64,000 bases of DNA, from NCBI GenBank assembly GCA_014529385.2, contig CM043952.1, positions 67,630,370 through 67,694,369 of the forward strand. The letters are read 5' to 3'. Both the position numbers and the translations under genes were made by a program. Positions 21,810 to 33,000 of the stretch are shown piece after piece (the stretch's first letter is position 1; each line of letters begins with the position of its first letter). The DNA is from Adiantum capillus-veneris. Taxonomy: Eukaryota > Streptophyta > Polypodiopsida > Polypodiales > Pteridaceae. Under the pieces are notes generated by a model, which worked only from the letters and a program-made list of their open reading frames with translations, ran no database searches and was not told the origin of the DNA.

Positions 21810-22361
21810 GTGAATAGAACAAGGTTAACAACACACGAAAAACAAGTATGGGGACAGAAGGATAGAGGCGACTTGGCATACAAACCACATTACAACAGTA
21901 GAAGTCAACAGAAGAACACAGTTAAACCAACAACCAAGGGAATAAAAAAGATATGGATCCCGAAGAGAATGCTCAGTAACAACTTAAATGTGACATGCAT
22001 TTGGATCCCCAAACCAAAGCAACAGGAACTCCGTTCAGTACAAGCAACACCAGCAGCCAGACACTCACTACATACGAAACCGGCAAACCGATCTATGTGG
22101 GTGCTGATCAACAGAACAGCAATGACGACCAAGGACGAGGAAATAAACCTACAAAATCCTCCACAACAAAACTCCAAAGGGCAATTAACAGAGAACAAGA
22201 TTATAGCTACAATGGAAATGACACTTCCATCCACGGAAACAACGGCGGCCATATCGACAGTAGCGACAACCCAAGCAACTTTTGCAAAAAAGACGATTAA
22301 ACAAAGAGCTGTAGAGTTACAACTTTTACTTGCAAAGAAAATCCGCCAACCAAATCAATAA
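21810..22361 (+). pseudogene. W-I-P-K repeat tail (copy 1)
   Basis: The tail is Lys/Gln/Thr-rich and contains repeated short motifs: KKIWIPKRML, TCIWIPKPKQ and SMWVLINR. The complete element has the same kind of tail with five such motifs. Its function is unknown; it could bind nucleic acid or a host protein. Confidence 0.6.
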
Positions 22362-22540
22362 CAAACAGGAAACCTCGACTTCGAATGCCAATAAGCATCT
22401 TGCTTATTCCCTCCTCTCGCACAACATTACTTTTTCCATGCATTGACTGAGTATGCATCAGATAGGGCCACATTACAAGGCCGTGCATTAGCACAATTTT
22501 TAACCCATGCATTGCAAATATCTCAAGGTGATACCTTGTC

Positions 22541-22573
22541 GTCCGGGAGGACTCCGACTAGGAGGGGGGGAGG
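22541..22573 (+). promoter_or_regulatory. Internal polypurine tract (copy 1)
   Basis: aggagggggggag at 22561-22573 follows a 20-base block (tcgtccgggaggactccgac) that is nearly identical to the block at 37322 in the complete element, although the flanks have diverged. A polypurine tract primes plus-strand DNA synthesis, but here it is far upstream of any LTR. Confidence 0.6.
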
Positions 22574-23262
22574 CATTCTCAATGCGGACCAAATGAAGGT
22601 GAAAAGAGCAAAAAAGGGCATGTTTTTCAACTATTTTGAAGGGTTTTCGTTTGATTGCGAAATTTTTTGGACTAACCTAAGTACATATGCCCTTATACAA
22701 CATGAATCTACATGTATATGGGGCCAAACGCCAAATTAGGCCTCTAGGTGTGTGTATATATGTAAAAATAGCCATTTTTTGGGCAAAATATTGGTAAAAT
22801 GGAGAAATCCAGCCATAAAAATTGCATGTGAGTGTACATAGTGTTTTACGGTGATGTTTTTGAGTTATTGTGATTTTTTGGGTTTATTTTGCTATTTTTT
22901 TTAAATTTTACTAATTATCGGCAGAAAAACTTCAAAAATACAAAAAGCAGATGAAATACGATCGTAGTGAAAAAAAAAAAAATATGGGGATAATCAGTGA
23001 CTATAGGACAACCTATGGTACAATGGGGGTGCAATTATGTGAATGTAGTGGGAGGCGTGTTTTGGACAGATTTTGACCAAAACGTCAAATTTCTTGGAAA
23101 CTGGGCAAACGAAGTCCAAATCAGGAACTTTTCGAGCCTAAACCGCATCTCGCAAGAAGTTAGGAGCACATGTCAAATTTCATAGAAAGTGGTATGAGGA
23201 CCCCCATTATAAGATTTTTTCACTTCACTTAGAGCTCATTTCTACTATTTCCTTCTTAAGGA
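22574..23262 (+). other. Noncoding part of copy 1 after the polypurine tract
   Basis: The block aligns by eye, at low identity, to about 37355-38080 of the complete element: shared 'tatgccctta(t)at', 'cgcatctc', 'taggagcacatg' and 'ctcatt..cactatt.ccttctt'. It has no coding frame of note. Beyond 23262 the similarity stops. Confidence 0.6.
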
Positions 23263-24269
23263 ATCATCAGTTGAAATTGACTCTGAGGATGAAGAATCTG
23301 TATTGAATATTGACACAAATATGTAGACAAAACATTTAGAGACCAATAGTACCCTAATTGACAATCTATTTTGGAGAGGAGAAGACATGAGTAGCAATTC
23401 ATCTAGTGACTCTGCACTGGAGATATAAGAGGTGACAATATTGAGCAAATGTGACTTTTCTAGGATAAATGAAAAGAAATCTACCACAAAATGGCTTAGT
23501 TATGTGGGGGCATGTGATGCTCATCGAAAGTTGGTAGATAATTGGGTCAAATACCTTCAAAGTGTCATGTGGTGCAGTCCACAACCCATCATTAGGAAGA
23601 GAATGGGGTCTAGGAGGGCCTCTTTAGTTGGTAGTTTAAGGAAGTCAAAGCTCTAGTATTAAGAAAGCAATCAAAGGAGAGCTTTTGAATTCAAATAGGC
23701 AAAACGGCTAGTTTATTTGAATTCAAATTATCCTCCCAAACAAAAATCTAAAATCTAGCGAGAAAAACTATATCAAGTAACATATCTAGGAAAAGCACTC
23801 GACATGTAGATTATAGATCTATAATCTTTGCTCTAATTGGAGGTCATATGTACAAGTTATGGAAGGCTGAAAATTATAAAGTGGTCCCCTCTCCCTTTTT
23901 TTGTGGGGGGGGGGGGGAGTGCATACTTTGACCATTCTTACACCTCTCTTACACACCCACCATTCTTGCACACATGGCATGCACCTATTTGTCAAAATGT
24001 TAATCACCTCCATAATCTCATGGCAAATAAAGAGGCCCTCCTAGACCTCATCCTCGTCCTAATGTAACATTGTACAATTAGAGGTTGCAAAGAAGCCAAA
24101 GTTGAGCCCTACTATAAGGAGACACCAAAACTGAGAGTTAGGTCCACAATAAAGGGAATTAGAAGTGAATTCACAGTCCACATTTACATCCCGCACCTGA
24201 GAATTCACAGTCCCACAATAAAGGGAATTAGAAGTGAATTCACAGTCCACATTTACATCCTGCACCTGA
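23263..24269 (+). other. Unassigned stretch, perhaps host-element linker
   Basis: A plus-strand frame broken by TAG and TAA (SVEIDSEDEESVLNI, then DMSSNSSSDSAL, then 23432-23656) is Ser/Glu-rich. It could be the protease-RT linker of the host Tat-like element whose RT starts at 24289, but no specific motif proves this. A C/G homopolymer run is present near 23908. Confidence 0.3.
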
Positions 24270-24281
24270 GAATTTTAAATC
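24144..24281. repeat. Tandem duplication, 69-bp unit
   Basis: The unit starting ccacaataaagggaattag occurs at 24144-24212 and again at 24213-24281, almost identical. It lies immediately upstream of the RT region of the host element. Confidence 0.9.
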
Positions 24282-25277
24282 CTACATTGTGGAGGAGCAT
24301 AAGGCTGTGTATACAAAGACCCAAAGAATACCTATCAATGGAAGTAATGGAGTCTATGTTGGTCCAATGATAGTTAAGGAAATAGAGTTAGTAGACCCAA
24401 TGGAGGAGTCCAAACCCGTTTTCATAGCTCAAGACCTGACAGAGAGTAAGGAATATTTACTTAGGGATTTCCTCAAGAAATTCAAGGATATATTTGTTTG
24501 GACGTATCACAACATAAAGGACGTTTCACCTTTCGTAGTACAATATACAATCCCAATGATTAGCACTGCCAAACCACTCTAGGAAAGACCCTACCCAATG
24601 AATCCTAAGTATGCAAAGATTGTTTAGGAAGAACTCAAAAAGTTCTCAAATGTGGATTCATATACCCTATTGAGCATTCAAAATGGGTGTCTCCTATACT
24701 TATTGTGACAAAAAAGAATGGGAGTGTGCGTGGATATTAAGAAGGTTAATGCACCCACTAGGAGAGACCATTATCCCTTGCCATATCCAGAACATGTGCT
24801 TGAAAGAGTTGTAGGAAAGGAAGCTTATAGATTTTTAGATGGGTACTCTGGTTACAATCAAATCATGATTGCACTGGATGACCAAGCTAAAACCACTTTT
24901 ATAACAAAATTTGGAGTGTTTGCATTTTGTGTTATGGCTTTTGGCTTAACCAATGCCCCTGTTACATTCCAAAGATTAATAAATACTGCTTTTAGAGAAT
25001 ATTTAAGTGAGTTTTGCGATGCCTTTTTAGATGACCTCTGTGTTTATTATTCTTGGAAAGAATATCTATCTTGTTTACGGAAAGTGTTTGAAAGATGAAG
25101 ATTTTATCGCATCTCATTAAACCCTTTCAAATGCCAATTTTGGGTTAAACATGGTGTCATTTAGGACATATAATGTCCAGGCCTATGGAATTTCCATAGA
25201 TGAAAGCAAAATTAAAGCCATTTCCAATTTTCCACCACCTATAAACTATAAAGGAGTTCAAAGGCTCATGGCCATGC
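24270..25277 (+). mobile_element. pol: Host Tat-like element, piece 1: reverse transcriptase
   Basis: The pre-RT and RT regions are recognisable: VFIAQDLTESKEYLLRDFLKKF, then VCVDIKKVNAPTRRDHYPLP, FLDGYSGYNQIMIALDDQ, AFGLTNAPVTFQRL, and FLDDLCVYY as the catalytic box (Tyr-x-Asp-Asp replaced by Phe-Leu-Asp-Asp). The sequence is clearly different from copy 1 and from the complete element, so this is another Tat-like lineage. Stops at about 24580, 24628 and 25096 show decay. It is cut at 25277 inside the block that normally reads G-H-x-G-Y-Y, by insertion of the 19.3-kb element. Confidence 0.85.
25273..25277 (+). repeat. Target-site duplication CATGC (left)
   Basis: CATGC directly precedes the 5' LTR and is repeated at 44597-44601 directly after the 3' LTR. 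A 5-bp duplication is what a Ty3/gypsy integrase makes. Confidence 0.9.
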
Positions 25278-25486
25278 TGTTGAGCCAGCAGAGAATCACA
25301 CCCACATTTTTGCTCACACTCATCATTTTGTAACCATTGATTGTAATAAATGTCTTTCCAACATTAATTTTGATTTGAGCCATTCATTAAGTAACGGGAC
25401 TCAATTGAGTTTCCAGCTTGTAATCCCGAAGTAATTTCACTTGCTGATGTAATTAGTTAGAGATGTTCTCACCTCCAAGGTTGAGG

Positions 25487-25494
25487 TATATAAG
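25487..25494 (+). promoter_or_regulatory. TATA box of the 5' LTR
   Basis: TATATAAG lies about 210 bp into the LTR and is identical at 43770-43777 in the 3' LTR. It is the most likely core promoter for the genomic RNA, with transcription expected to begin about 30 bp downstream. Confidence 0.75.
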
Positions 25495-25562
25495 CCAAAG
25501 TTTTTGTAACCTAGGGATTCAGATTATTAATCAAAGTGAGTTTTTGAGTGCCGTGACTGTGT

Positions 25563-25564
<2 letters not shown>

Positions 25565-25625
<61 letters not shown>
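25565..25625. repeat. (GA)n tract in the 5' LTR
   Basis: A pure GA tract of 61 bp in the predicted R/U5 part of the LTR. It would be transcribed at the 5' end of the genomic RNA. Confidence 0.95.
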
Positions 25626-25627
<2 letters not shown>

Positions 25628-26253
25628 TTATCTACTTGCTACGCGAGCTACAGAGCCGCCATTGGAGAAGCGACACCGCCATTGTGTTAGCAACGGCGAG
25701 AGCTACGCACAATTACCAAGAGTGCGCGCTATCGGCTTCTATGTGTGGTAAGTTCCTACGAGCTTCGGTGTGAGTTTTCTTCCAACTCGTGTGTCGGAAT
25801 TGAGCGTGCAGCATATCTATAGAACCACAACGAGTAGAGCTACACATTAGTACCATCGGGGTCAAGTTTCGGTCACCTGTATATTTCGGCCTGTCTTCAT
25901 ACGCGTTTACTACACGGAGTGGTTATAGGTTGAGTTTGCAGTTCAAGTCTTTAGGGTGTTGTTATTACCTAGTGTATAGACTTCCCCTTGAGTTTGAGAT
26001 CGATTCAATGATTCTAGATTTTGTTTTGTATAGCATTCGTTCGTAGTACGGATTTCAGTCACTTGCGTATTTTAGAACTTAAATTTGATTTCCTTAGTAG
26101 TGATTGTCATTAGAAGGTCGAGTAGGTGATTTGACACCCACCTAGTTGTTTCCATGCGCCTGCGGGTCAAGCTCCATCCTCGTCTGACAAATTCTGTTGT
26201 TGATTGAGTTCTCGCTATTTAGCTTCCTCTAGCGGCGTAACCGCCTTAACATT

Positions 26254-26271
26254 TGGCGCCGTTGCCGGGGA
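26254..26271 (+). promoter_or_regulatory. Primer-binding site
   Basis: TGGCGCCGTTGCCGGGGA begins two bases after the LTR end. Its reverse complement ends in CCA as a tRNA 3' end must. This PBS type is common in plant Tat and Athila elements; I do not assign the tRNA species with certainty. Confidence 0.88.
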
Positions 26272-27677
26272 CGAGAGCCCTAAGTAGGTGACCTTAGACT
26301 AATCCTACGAGGTGAGTCGTATAAACTACTTTGTATACTTTAGTTAGAAAAGATCTAGGAGTGGTGGACTCCGAAGATCTCGAGAGATACTAGGAAGTGG
26401 GGTATTCCTGGGTCTTCCGTGTTGACAGTATTTTTAGTTTAGCTTAGATTTGTTTGTTGTTTTGTTGGTGTTGAGTAGTTGTTGATAGAAGAAGAATTTG
26501 CTAGTCCGTGAGTGGCAGTGGATCTCTTTAAAATCACAATTACCAAACCCATTTTATGATTAGGAATAGCTTAGGTAGGACTTCATTTGATCCTGATCTA
26601 GAGCTAGTAATCATTGGAGTATTTGCTTGATATGGTTGATTGCATGTTAGATCACTAAACCGTCGAGTTAGTAGTGAAACTTGCAATAAACAAAAGTCAG
26701 AGAAATTTTCTGTGTATCTGGGAGTTGTTGAGCACTTGAGAAAGCTTTAGGAAGGATTCTGTGCCAAAAAACTGGAAATCTGCAACTCTAGACATCATAC
26801 GCGTATGATGTCTAAATGACCAAACAGAGACCAAAACAGAAATTTTGACTTTACCAGAGTGTTCAAAAGGGGGGTTATACCCTAATTTCAACTTAAAACA
26901 AGAGCATTAACACTCAAAGAAACCCAAAAAGACAAGTCGGAGTCCAAGAAACGCAAAGAATAGGAAATTTTGGATTCAGATCTTGTTTTTACATTCAAAC
27001 CTGACAAAAACACTTGAAACTCAATTATAAACATTGGAGAAGGCTTAAAACCAAGAATAGTCAAAATCTGGGACAAAAGACATCATACGCGTATAATGTC
27101 TTTTAGCACATCCACTGCTTATTTTTGATATCTGACCTGACAAGATTGTTGCAAACATTGTAGAAAGCATAAATATCAAGTCTTGACCCAAATTGATGAA
27201 AAAAAGACATCATACGCGTATGATGTCTTTGACCTAATTTTGGACATATTTTGATACTTTGCCAACACAGATCCATTGTAATAGCTGTCTAGAGGTTATA
27301 TTTCAAGTTTCATCCCATTTGGATCACAATTGACCCAAAACAATTCAAAAGCGGAAAATTGCCAAGAAAAGCCTAAATTAGCCATAACTTGCTCAAACAG
27401 AGTTCAAACTGAATTTTGTGAGTGGACAGAGCATAAGGGGGCTACTGAGAGTGAGCATAACCAAAATAGTCCAAATCTGTGAAAAAAGACATCATACGCG
27501 TATAATGTCTTTTTCAGCATAACTGCAACAAAATTCTCACTTGATGAAACAGAAGTTGTCCAACTGACAAGATTAAACAATTGACCAAGTATCAATCAGT
27601 TTGGATCAATTCTGACCACAAAAACTTGGGAAAACAAATTGCCGAGACGGAAAAGTTAAAGTCCTTTAGGGGAATTG
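26272..27677 (+). other. Long untranslated leader before gag
   Basis: About 1.4 kb without a useful reading frame between PBS and gag. It contains four copies of a palindrome (separate entry) embedded in A/C-rich sequence that resembles, in style and spacing, the spacer at 38.9-40.1 kb. A role in RNA packaging, dimerisation or translation control is possible. Confidence 0.7.
26790..27510. repeat. Palindrome cluster A: four 24-bp copies
   Basis: The unit is the half-site AGACATCATACG followed directly by its own reverse complement. Copies are at 26790-26813 (perfect), 27078-27101 (one change), 27205-27228 (perfect, extending to 28 bp with flanking A and T) and 27487-27510 (one change). Spacings are 288, 127 and 282 bp. 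The centre contains ACGCGT. The flanks diverge strongly while the palindrome does not. Confidence 0.93.
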
Positions 27678-29597
27678 ATGAATTTGAGATCGGGCAGGAA
27701 TCTCCAGAATAACCAACCAAAACAAGGGGAACAAGCAAGTGTCATATCAACCGAGGGAAGTGTAAACCAAAGTTGGGTGCAACCATTAGAGCCGATCTTT
27801 GAAGGAAGTGTTTCTGATACTTCTTCGGAGAGATCTTACGAGATTTTCACCGAACACTTGGAACACTTGAACCTGAACAACAGAGAAAATATGGCAGCAC
27901 GACCATCAAACCCTTCCGCCACAATGAAGCTATTGTTCATAAAATACCAGTACGACAATGAGCAAGGTGCCAAGATCTACAAAGATGGAATGGACCGCTA
28001 TTGTGTAAAGATAGAAGATAGACCTAGTGAGTTCAAGGACTTAGTGCCTGTGAGCTATAGCGGAGATAGATATCTAGACGATGAGGGTACCATGTATTTG
28101 GTAGTCCTAAACCCTAACATTGTGGACAAGTGGGGATTGATGGGCACCAAAGCCAAAGTAGATGAAGAACTTGAGGAGAAAGCACCAATAATGAACTTCC
28201 CTGATGCGAGGTTAAGAAGAGAGAATGAAACTACAAGGATCAACACTGATAACATCTATGTGGGGCTATACAAATATAATAATGGGGAGCAAGATCTCTA
28301 TTATAGATGTGAAGAACCCTACACTGGAGAGTTGACAGACCAAAAAAGACTTTATGTCTTTACCTACACAGAGGGATCGGAAGTGAAAATTGCCGCTTAC
28401 GACAAGTATGGGAGGCAATACTCAACAATGGGCAAGAAAGAATTAGAAGGATATACATACTTTGGGGGACCACTACATCAGTATTATGTTACTTCTAGCT
28501 CACAAAGACCAGCACCAACAAATGGAGTGCAAAACCCAATGACAACAGGAGGACAAAGAATTCAGGCTGCTGACTCTTTCAGTCAACCTCAGTACTCGAA
28601 GCCCGGACCAATGGGATCATTACATTCCAGAGAGTCAATGGATACGAATCGAGGTAGTGCAGTTCCAATCCCCACATATACCACTCCAGGTCCAAGGTTC
28701 GAAGCGGAACCATCACATTTACCTCCTAGTAGTAGACTCAGGGTAGGGGAACCGACAAGGGTAACCCATGAAGTCCATGATGCTAGAGAAAGCTTTAGCC
28801 GGGACACAGGAGCAATGAGATTGGTAGCAGACCATAGACGTATGAGACCATCTCAAGTAGCCAAGTGTATGCCAAAGAAGTATGGTGGTTCAGGAGATCC
28901 GTATGCACATGTGTCACTCTTTAAGCAAGTCTTAAGAGCTGAGCAGATAACAGATTTCCATACACAATACGAGGGATTTGGTCTTACTCTAGAAGGTACG
29001 GCATTGACATGGTTTCAACCACTGAACAGAGGGGGATTCCATGACATTGACCATTTGCTAAGAGAGTTTGCTGAGGAATTCTCAAAACGAGGGATTAAGC
29101 ACAATACGGTCTCACAAATATATGCTTTTAAACAGAGAGAACACGAAAAAGTGAAGGAAGCTTCACTTCGCTTCAAACAATACATTGAGAGATGTCCAGT
29201 ACGTGAACGACCACAAGATGACAGACTATCTGTTCTCTTTATTGAAGGATTGAGAAACGACACTCTCAAGAAGGACTTGCACTTGAAAGCTTGTACAAGT
29301 TTCGAGCAAGTAACGAGAGAAGCATTGTACTTAGTGGATAACTGTACGGTTTATGGAGAGGTGTCAGCGGATACAGATTTTGCATCCAGTAGCTCTTCCT
29401 CCGTAGCGAGCGAGACTACCACTAAAAAGAATGTTCAAACAACAACCATGCCAAATGTAGAGCAAATGATAGAAGATGCTCTAAAAAGGATGGCACCATA
29501 CCAAAAACCATTGCCAAAACCACTGAAATGGTGTGCTATTGAACAAAAATGGACAAACCACCAACAGAGGAGTGCTATTACAACAAAGGGTATGTAA
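27678..29597 (+). CDS. gag: Gag with unknown N-terminal domain
   Basis: 639 codons from the ATG of MNLRSGRNLQNNQ; LRSGR/TRSG-type starts are common in plant Tat/Athila Gag proteins. Residues about 75-270 form a Tyr- and Asp-rich globular-looking segment (FIKYQYDNEQGAKIY, MYLVVLNPNIVDKWG, NIYVGLYKYNNGEQDLYY, LYVFTYTEGSEVKI) that I cannot assign. Residues about 275-380 are a Pro/Ser/Thr-rich linker. Residues about 385-556 are the Retrotrans_gag capsid domain (MPKKYGGSGDPYAHVSLFK, EGFGLTLEGTALTWFQPL, EFAEEFSKRGIKHNTVSQIY, ALYLVDNCTVYGE). The protein forms the particle that packages the RNA. The frame ends at 29597 in a region where coding continues in another frame, so Gag probably extended into the zinc-knuckle segment originally. 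Confidence 0.9.
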   Translation: MNLRSGRNLQNNQPKQGEQASVISTEGSVNQSWVQPLEPIFEGSVSDTSSERSYEIFTEHLEHLNLNNRENMAARPSNPSATMKLLFIKYQYDNEQGAKIYKDGMDRYCVKIEDRPSEFKDLVPVSYSGDRYLDDEGTMYLVVLNPNIVDKWGLMGTKAKVDEELEEKAPIMNFPDARLRRENETTRINTDNIYVGLYKYNNGEQDLYYRCEEPYTGELTDQKRLYVFTYTEGSEVKIAAYDKYGRQYSTMGKKELEGYTYFGGPLHQYYVTSSSQRPAPTNGVQNPMTTGGQRIQAADSFSQPQYSKPGPMGSLHSRESMDTNRGSAVPIPTYTTPGPRFEAEPSHLPPSSRLRVGEPTRVTHEVHDARESFSRDTGAMRLVADHRRMRPSQVAKCMPKKYGGSGDPYAHVSLFKQVLRAEQITDFHTQYEGFGLTLEGTALTWFQPLNRGGFHDIDHLLREFAEEFSKRGIKHNTVSQIYAFKQREHEKVKEASLRFKQYIERCPVRERPQDDRLSVLFIEGLRNDTLKKDLHLKACTSFEQVTREALYLVDNCTVYGEVSADTDFASSSSSSVASETTTKKNVQTTTMPNVEQMIEDALKRMAPYQKPLPKPLKWCAIEQKWTNHQQRSAITTKGM

Positions 29598-30081
29598 GGG
29601 AGCGTCAGTATGCACCTCCTGCTCAATTAGCACCACCTCAGGTACATCCAGTACCTCGATACCCAAGGGAAATGTACCAGGACCTATGGGGATAGAAAGA
29701 CCACAACCGGTATTGGGACAACAACCACCTTTACCAGGAGCAAGACCAGTGGGCATTAGATATGCACCAACCTTAGAGAATCAGGAAGAACAAGCCTTAG
29801 TGCCTGTTCAAGCCTATTATGAAGAATCTGGTGCACACATGTCTCCAACTGTGTATTACCCACCAGAAGAACCCAAACAACCAGAACCATGGGGCATGAT
29901 TGGGAATGTTGGAACACCAACAGTTACAAGTGCTTCTGATGAAGAGAGATACAATTTGGACGCAAGAACATTGATGTTCATAGCTCATGGAGGGTTAACA
30001 GGAACAACCATCCTATCCACAAAGGACGAATCAAGTGGGACCAAGACCAGCACTAGGACCCTGTTACAAGTGTGGAGGTGA
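29533..30081 (+). pseudogene. Gag C-terminal Pro-rich segment, frameshifted
   Basis: A Pro/Gly/Gln-rich stretch (GIERPQPVLGQQPPLPGARP, PTVYYPPEEPKQPEPW) bridges capsid and zinc knuckles. Coding potential changes frame around 29600, 29690 and 30050. It is rich in Pro-Tyr and Pro-Pro and may be a flexible spacer. Copy 1 lacks this segment. Confidence 0.6.
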
Positions 30082-33000
30082 CCATCTGATGAATGTTTGT
30101 CCACATACGGAAATCATTAGAATTAACGCTTATTGCACTGAGTGTGGGGTTACTCACTTCATTGAGGATTGTTCAAAGAATCCAAACAAAGTGCAAAAGA
30201 CGACATTGAATATGCTAGAAACTATTCCTACCAGCAGTGGGTCTGAAAATGAAACTCTGATACCAACGCAAGTTGTTACTAGAGCTCAAGCTAAGAAAAC
30301 CACTAGAGAACCTGAGAATGGAAAGTTAGCGACTGAAGTGGTTAGTCAAGGACCGCGGAGTCAGAGAAACACATGGAAAGCTAGAAAAGCACGCATGAAG
30401 TTGAGAAAAGAACGTGAAGACGCTATTCTAGCTGAGGAACTAAAGCGAACTAAAGATAGATTAGAAAAACTTGAGAGTCAAAACGGGAAACGAGAGATGA
30501 GCCCGGAAAGAACGAAACAAAAGAGTATCAAAGAAACAACGAGCTTAAGCTCAGGGGGATCAGTGCTAGTCGACAAAGTACACGAACCATTGGACGCACT
30601 GATGAGAGCTTACGAAGCTAGGTTAAAGAACAACCAAACACAAGAACAGAGGTGGATGACATACCCAAACGCGGAATTGGAAAAGCAGAGACTTGAAATG
30701 TGCCAGAGAATGATCGAGACTGCACAAGCCTTATTAGAACCACCAAGAGAAACAATGAATTGTGGAACGGAAAACCCAATTCAGCAAGAGACTATCATTT
30801 CACGGGTAGCTGAAAAGACTCCCAGTGCACAAAAGCCTGAAAATACACACAAGGATGACCGCATAGTATTGAACACAACCGATCAGGAGATAGAGAGTTT
30901 TCATCCAGTCATACAGAGGATTTACGGAAGAGATGAGGATTACAATGAATTTTGGAAACAAGTGAGAGAGGCAAACTTTGCAAACGAGCTAAGTTGCCAA
31001 GCTAATCAGACAAATTGGGAAAAGGACATCAGGAATCCTCCCATAGTGGAATTTGAGGCAGGATCTCAAGTGGACTTGGATCTGCAATCTTACTGGGGAG
31101 ATGGGGGCTCTGTTAGAACAATGGAGAGCAAACCTCATTCACTGAATACCTTACCTTCATACTTAGGAGAGTATGAAGCAAAATCCGAGATTAGAGCACT
31201 TCCCTCACGAAGAATCTCATCAGAAAAAGTCATGGACTCGCAAGGATTGATAGAGATCTTGTCAACACCAGTGACATGCACTATCACTCTAGCTGAGCTT
31301 TTGAGGCTAAGACCACATATGTGGACCACTGTAGGAAAATGCTTGGAGAAATTTGGGATAAAAGACCCAACATCGAGACTGCAAGAGGGTATACAAGAGC
31401 TGAGCAAACCACAAAAGAACGCTAAGCCTGTACCCTTAAACAAGGTCGGAGAGTATTGCGAAGGTGAAGAGGGGAATACAACCTTACCAGTTGAATTCCA
31501 AGGAGTGAACACGATGGCAATACTAGACAGCGGAGCTGGGGTAGCCATTGCTACAAAAGAAATCTGGAAAAAATGGGGGAAACCAGCAATAAGGAAGACT
31601 AGGTTGAAACTCCAATTAGCAGATGGACACATGGAGAAACCTATGGGGTTATTAGAGAAAGTCGTAGTGACTTCTTGCGGCATTGAATACGAACATACTT
31701 TTGCTATTGTCGATTTTGGCAAGGAGAATAACTATGATATCATACTGGGAAGACCATTCATGAGACAGTTGAAAATGGTCCAGGATTGGGGCTACGATCA
31801 CATATACCTGAGAAATATGGAAACCACTACACGTGTGAACCTGAAAGACCATAGCTACAAAGATGTGAACCGAACACCGGTAGAGGAGTTTGATTCAGCT
31901 ACTTTGGCGGGATCCGAATTTCCAGCTTGGTTAGGTAAGCCCAAGGAGTTATGGATGTGTGGAGCCTCGAAATGTGGAAGTCTGAGGCGAGAAGAATATG
32001 TTTTAGAAAGGGCTATCGAAGACGAAACTTATATAGGAGAACCCTTTCCAGAGGACACGCTTGAACCATTAGAATGGACACACATTCTAGCAACCCTAGA
32101 TGTTTGTGCAATTCCGGATGGTCCCACAACGAAATTTTGCGACAAGGACGGGTACGACGTGGTTCCGTACTTCATGTTGAGAACTATACTCGAAAAAGAA
32201 ACTGAAAAGAACGATACACTGGAAAAGGAAGATGAAGAAGAGGTGTTTCACGACATTCCCGATCATCCAGAGTGGGGAAATGAAGCAGACAACGAGTCAA
32301 CGGACAATTCAAGCGGAAACGAAGAAACTATAACGGATGTCCGATTTTATGATTTTCCGAACCAAACTAAACAACGCCAGAAACGCTATAGAGCAAAGAG
32401 AAAAACAAAGGGGGTTAGAACCAATCCGATGCCTAGAATAAGAGGAAAAAATCAATTCCTAATGCTAGTAAAGGCGGAAGATTGTGTTAAGGACAAGATT
32501 TCTGGAAGAATGAGAGGCAATGATCAAAAGAGCTTACGAAAAGACAAAAGAAGCTCAAGAAATCAAGTTCAAAGGAATGAAACGAAAACTGAAACAGAAA
32601 AATCAGAAAAGAACAAGCGCAACAGAGAACACACGGAGTCCAAGTTAGAACGTAGAAACAAGTACAGAGAGCTCAAGAAAACTCTGAAAGAAGTTTGGAC
32701 GACAGAAATTGAGAGTGGAGAGGACGAAAACGCCAAAATCAAGGAAAACATGGATGTTCCCTCTCACTATAGGAAATTCACAATAGAGGATAGGAAGGTG
32801 GTATTAACCCAACCTATTCGAGAGAGAAGGGAGAACGAATCTTATGACGGACCGGAGGATGCAAAAAAAGTTGATTTAGCAGCTCCAGGTGAGACACCTA
32901 GACCGGTGTACATAGCCACAGATTTGTCTCTAGGCGAGGAAGAGAGACTTTTGAGTCTTCTCAGAGAGTACAGGGATGTGTTTGCATGGTCTTATAAGGA

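Larger units (their letters stand above)
14655..23262 (+). mobile_element. Truncated Tat-like Ty3/gypsy retrotransposon, copy 1
   Basis: This is a second, older copy of the family represented by 25278-44596. It is collinear from the middle of gag (matching near 28960) through protease, reverse transcriptase, RNase H, two H2C2 fingers, integrase, post-integrase protease-like domain, W-I-P-K tail and internal polypurine tract. About 650 bp of the following noncoding sequence also match. Compared with the complete element it lacks both LTRs, the leader and the first half of gag. It also lacks about 0.7 kb around the first zinc knuckle (joined near 15210-15240) and everything beyond about 23262. 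Many frameshifts and stops show it is dead. Homology stops at both ends without any LTR-like edge, so truncation is likely. Confidence 0.85.
25278..26251 (+). repeat. 5' LTR, 974 bp
   Basis: Starts TGTTGAGCCAGC and ends CCGCCTTAACA; it is collinear with 43561-44596. The only length difference is in the GA tract (61 bp here, 123 bp in the 3' copy), which exactly accounts for the 62-bp size difference. It contains a TATA box and carries the GA tract just downstream of the likely transcription start. Confidence 0.97.

Noticed and set aside
26254-26271. tRNA gene fragment at the primer-binding site
   Set aside because: Only the 18 bases complementary to a tRNA 3' end are present; no cloverleaf or internal promoter boxes.
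26790-27510. CRISPR-like array
   Set aside because: The repeats are palindromes of 24 bp with long irregular spacers inside a eukaryotic retrotransposon; no cas-like gene is present.
31135-31722. 195-codon minus-strand frame
   Set aside because: Shadow of the protease region of the complete element.
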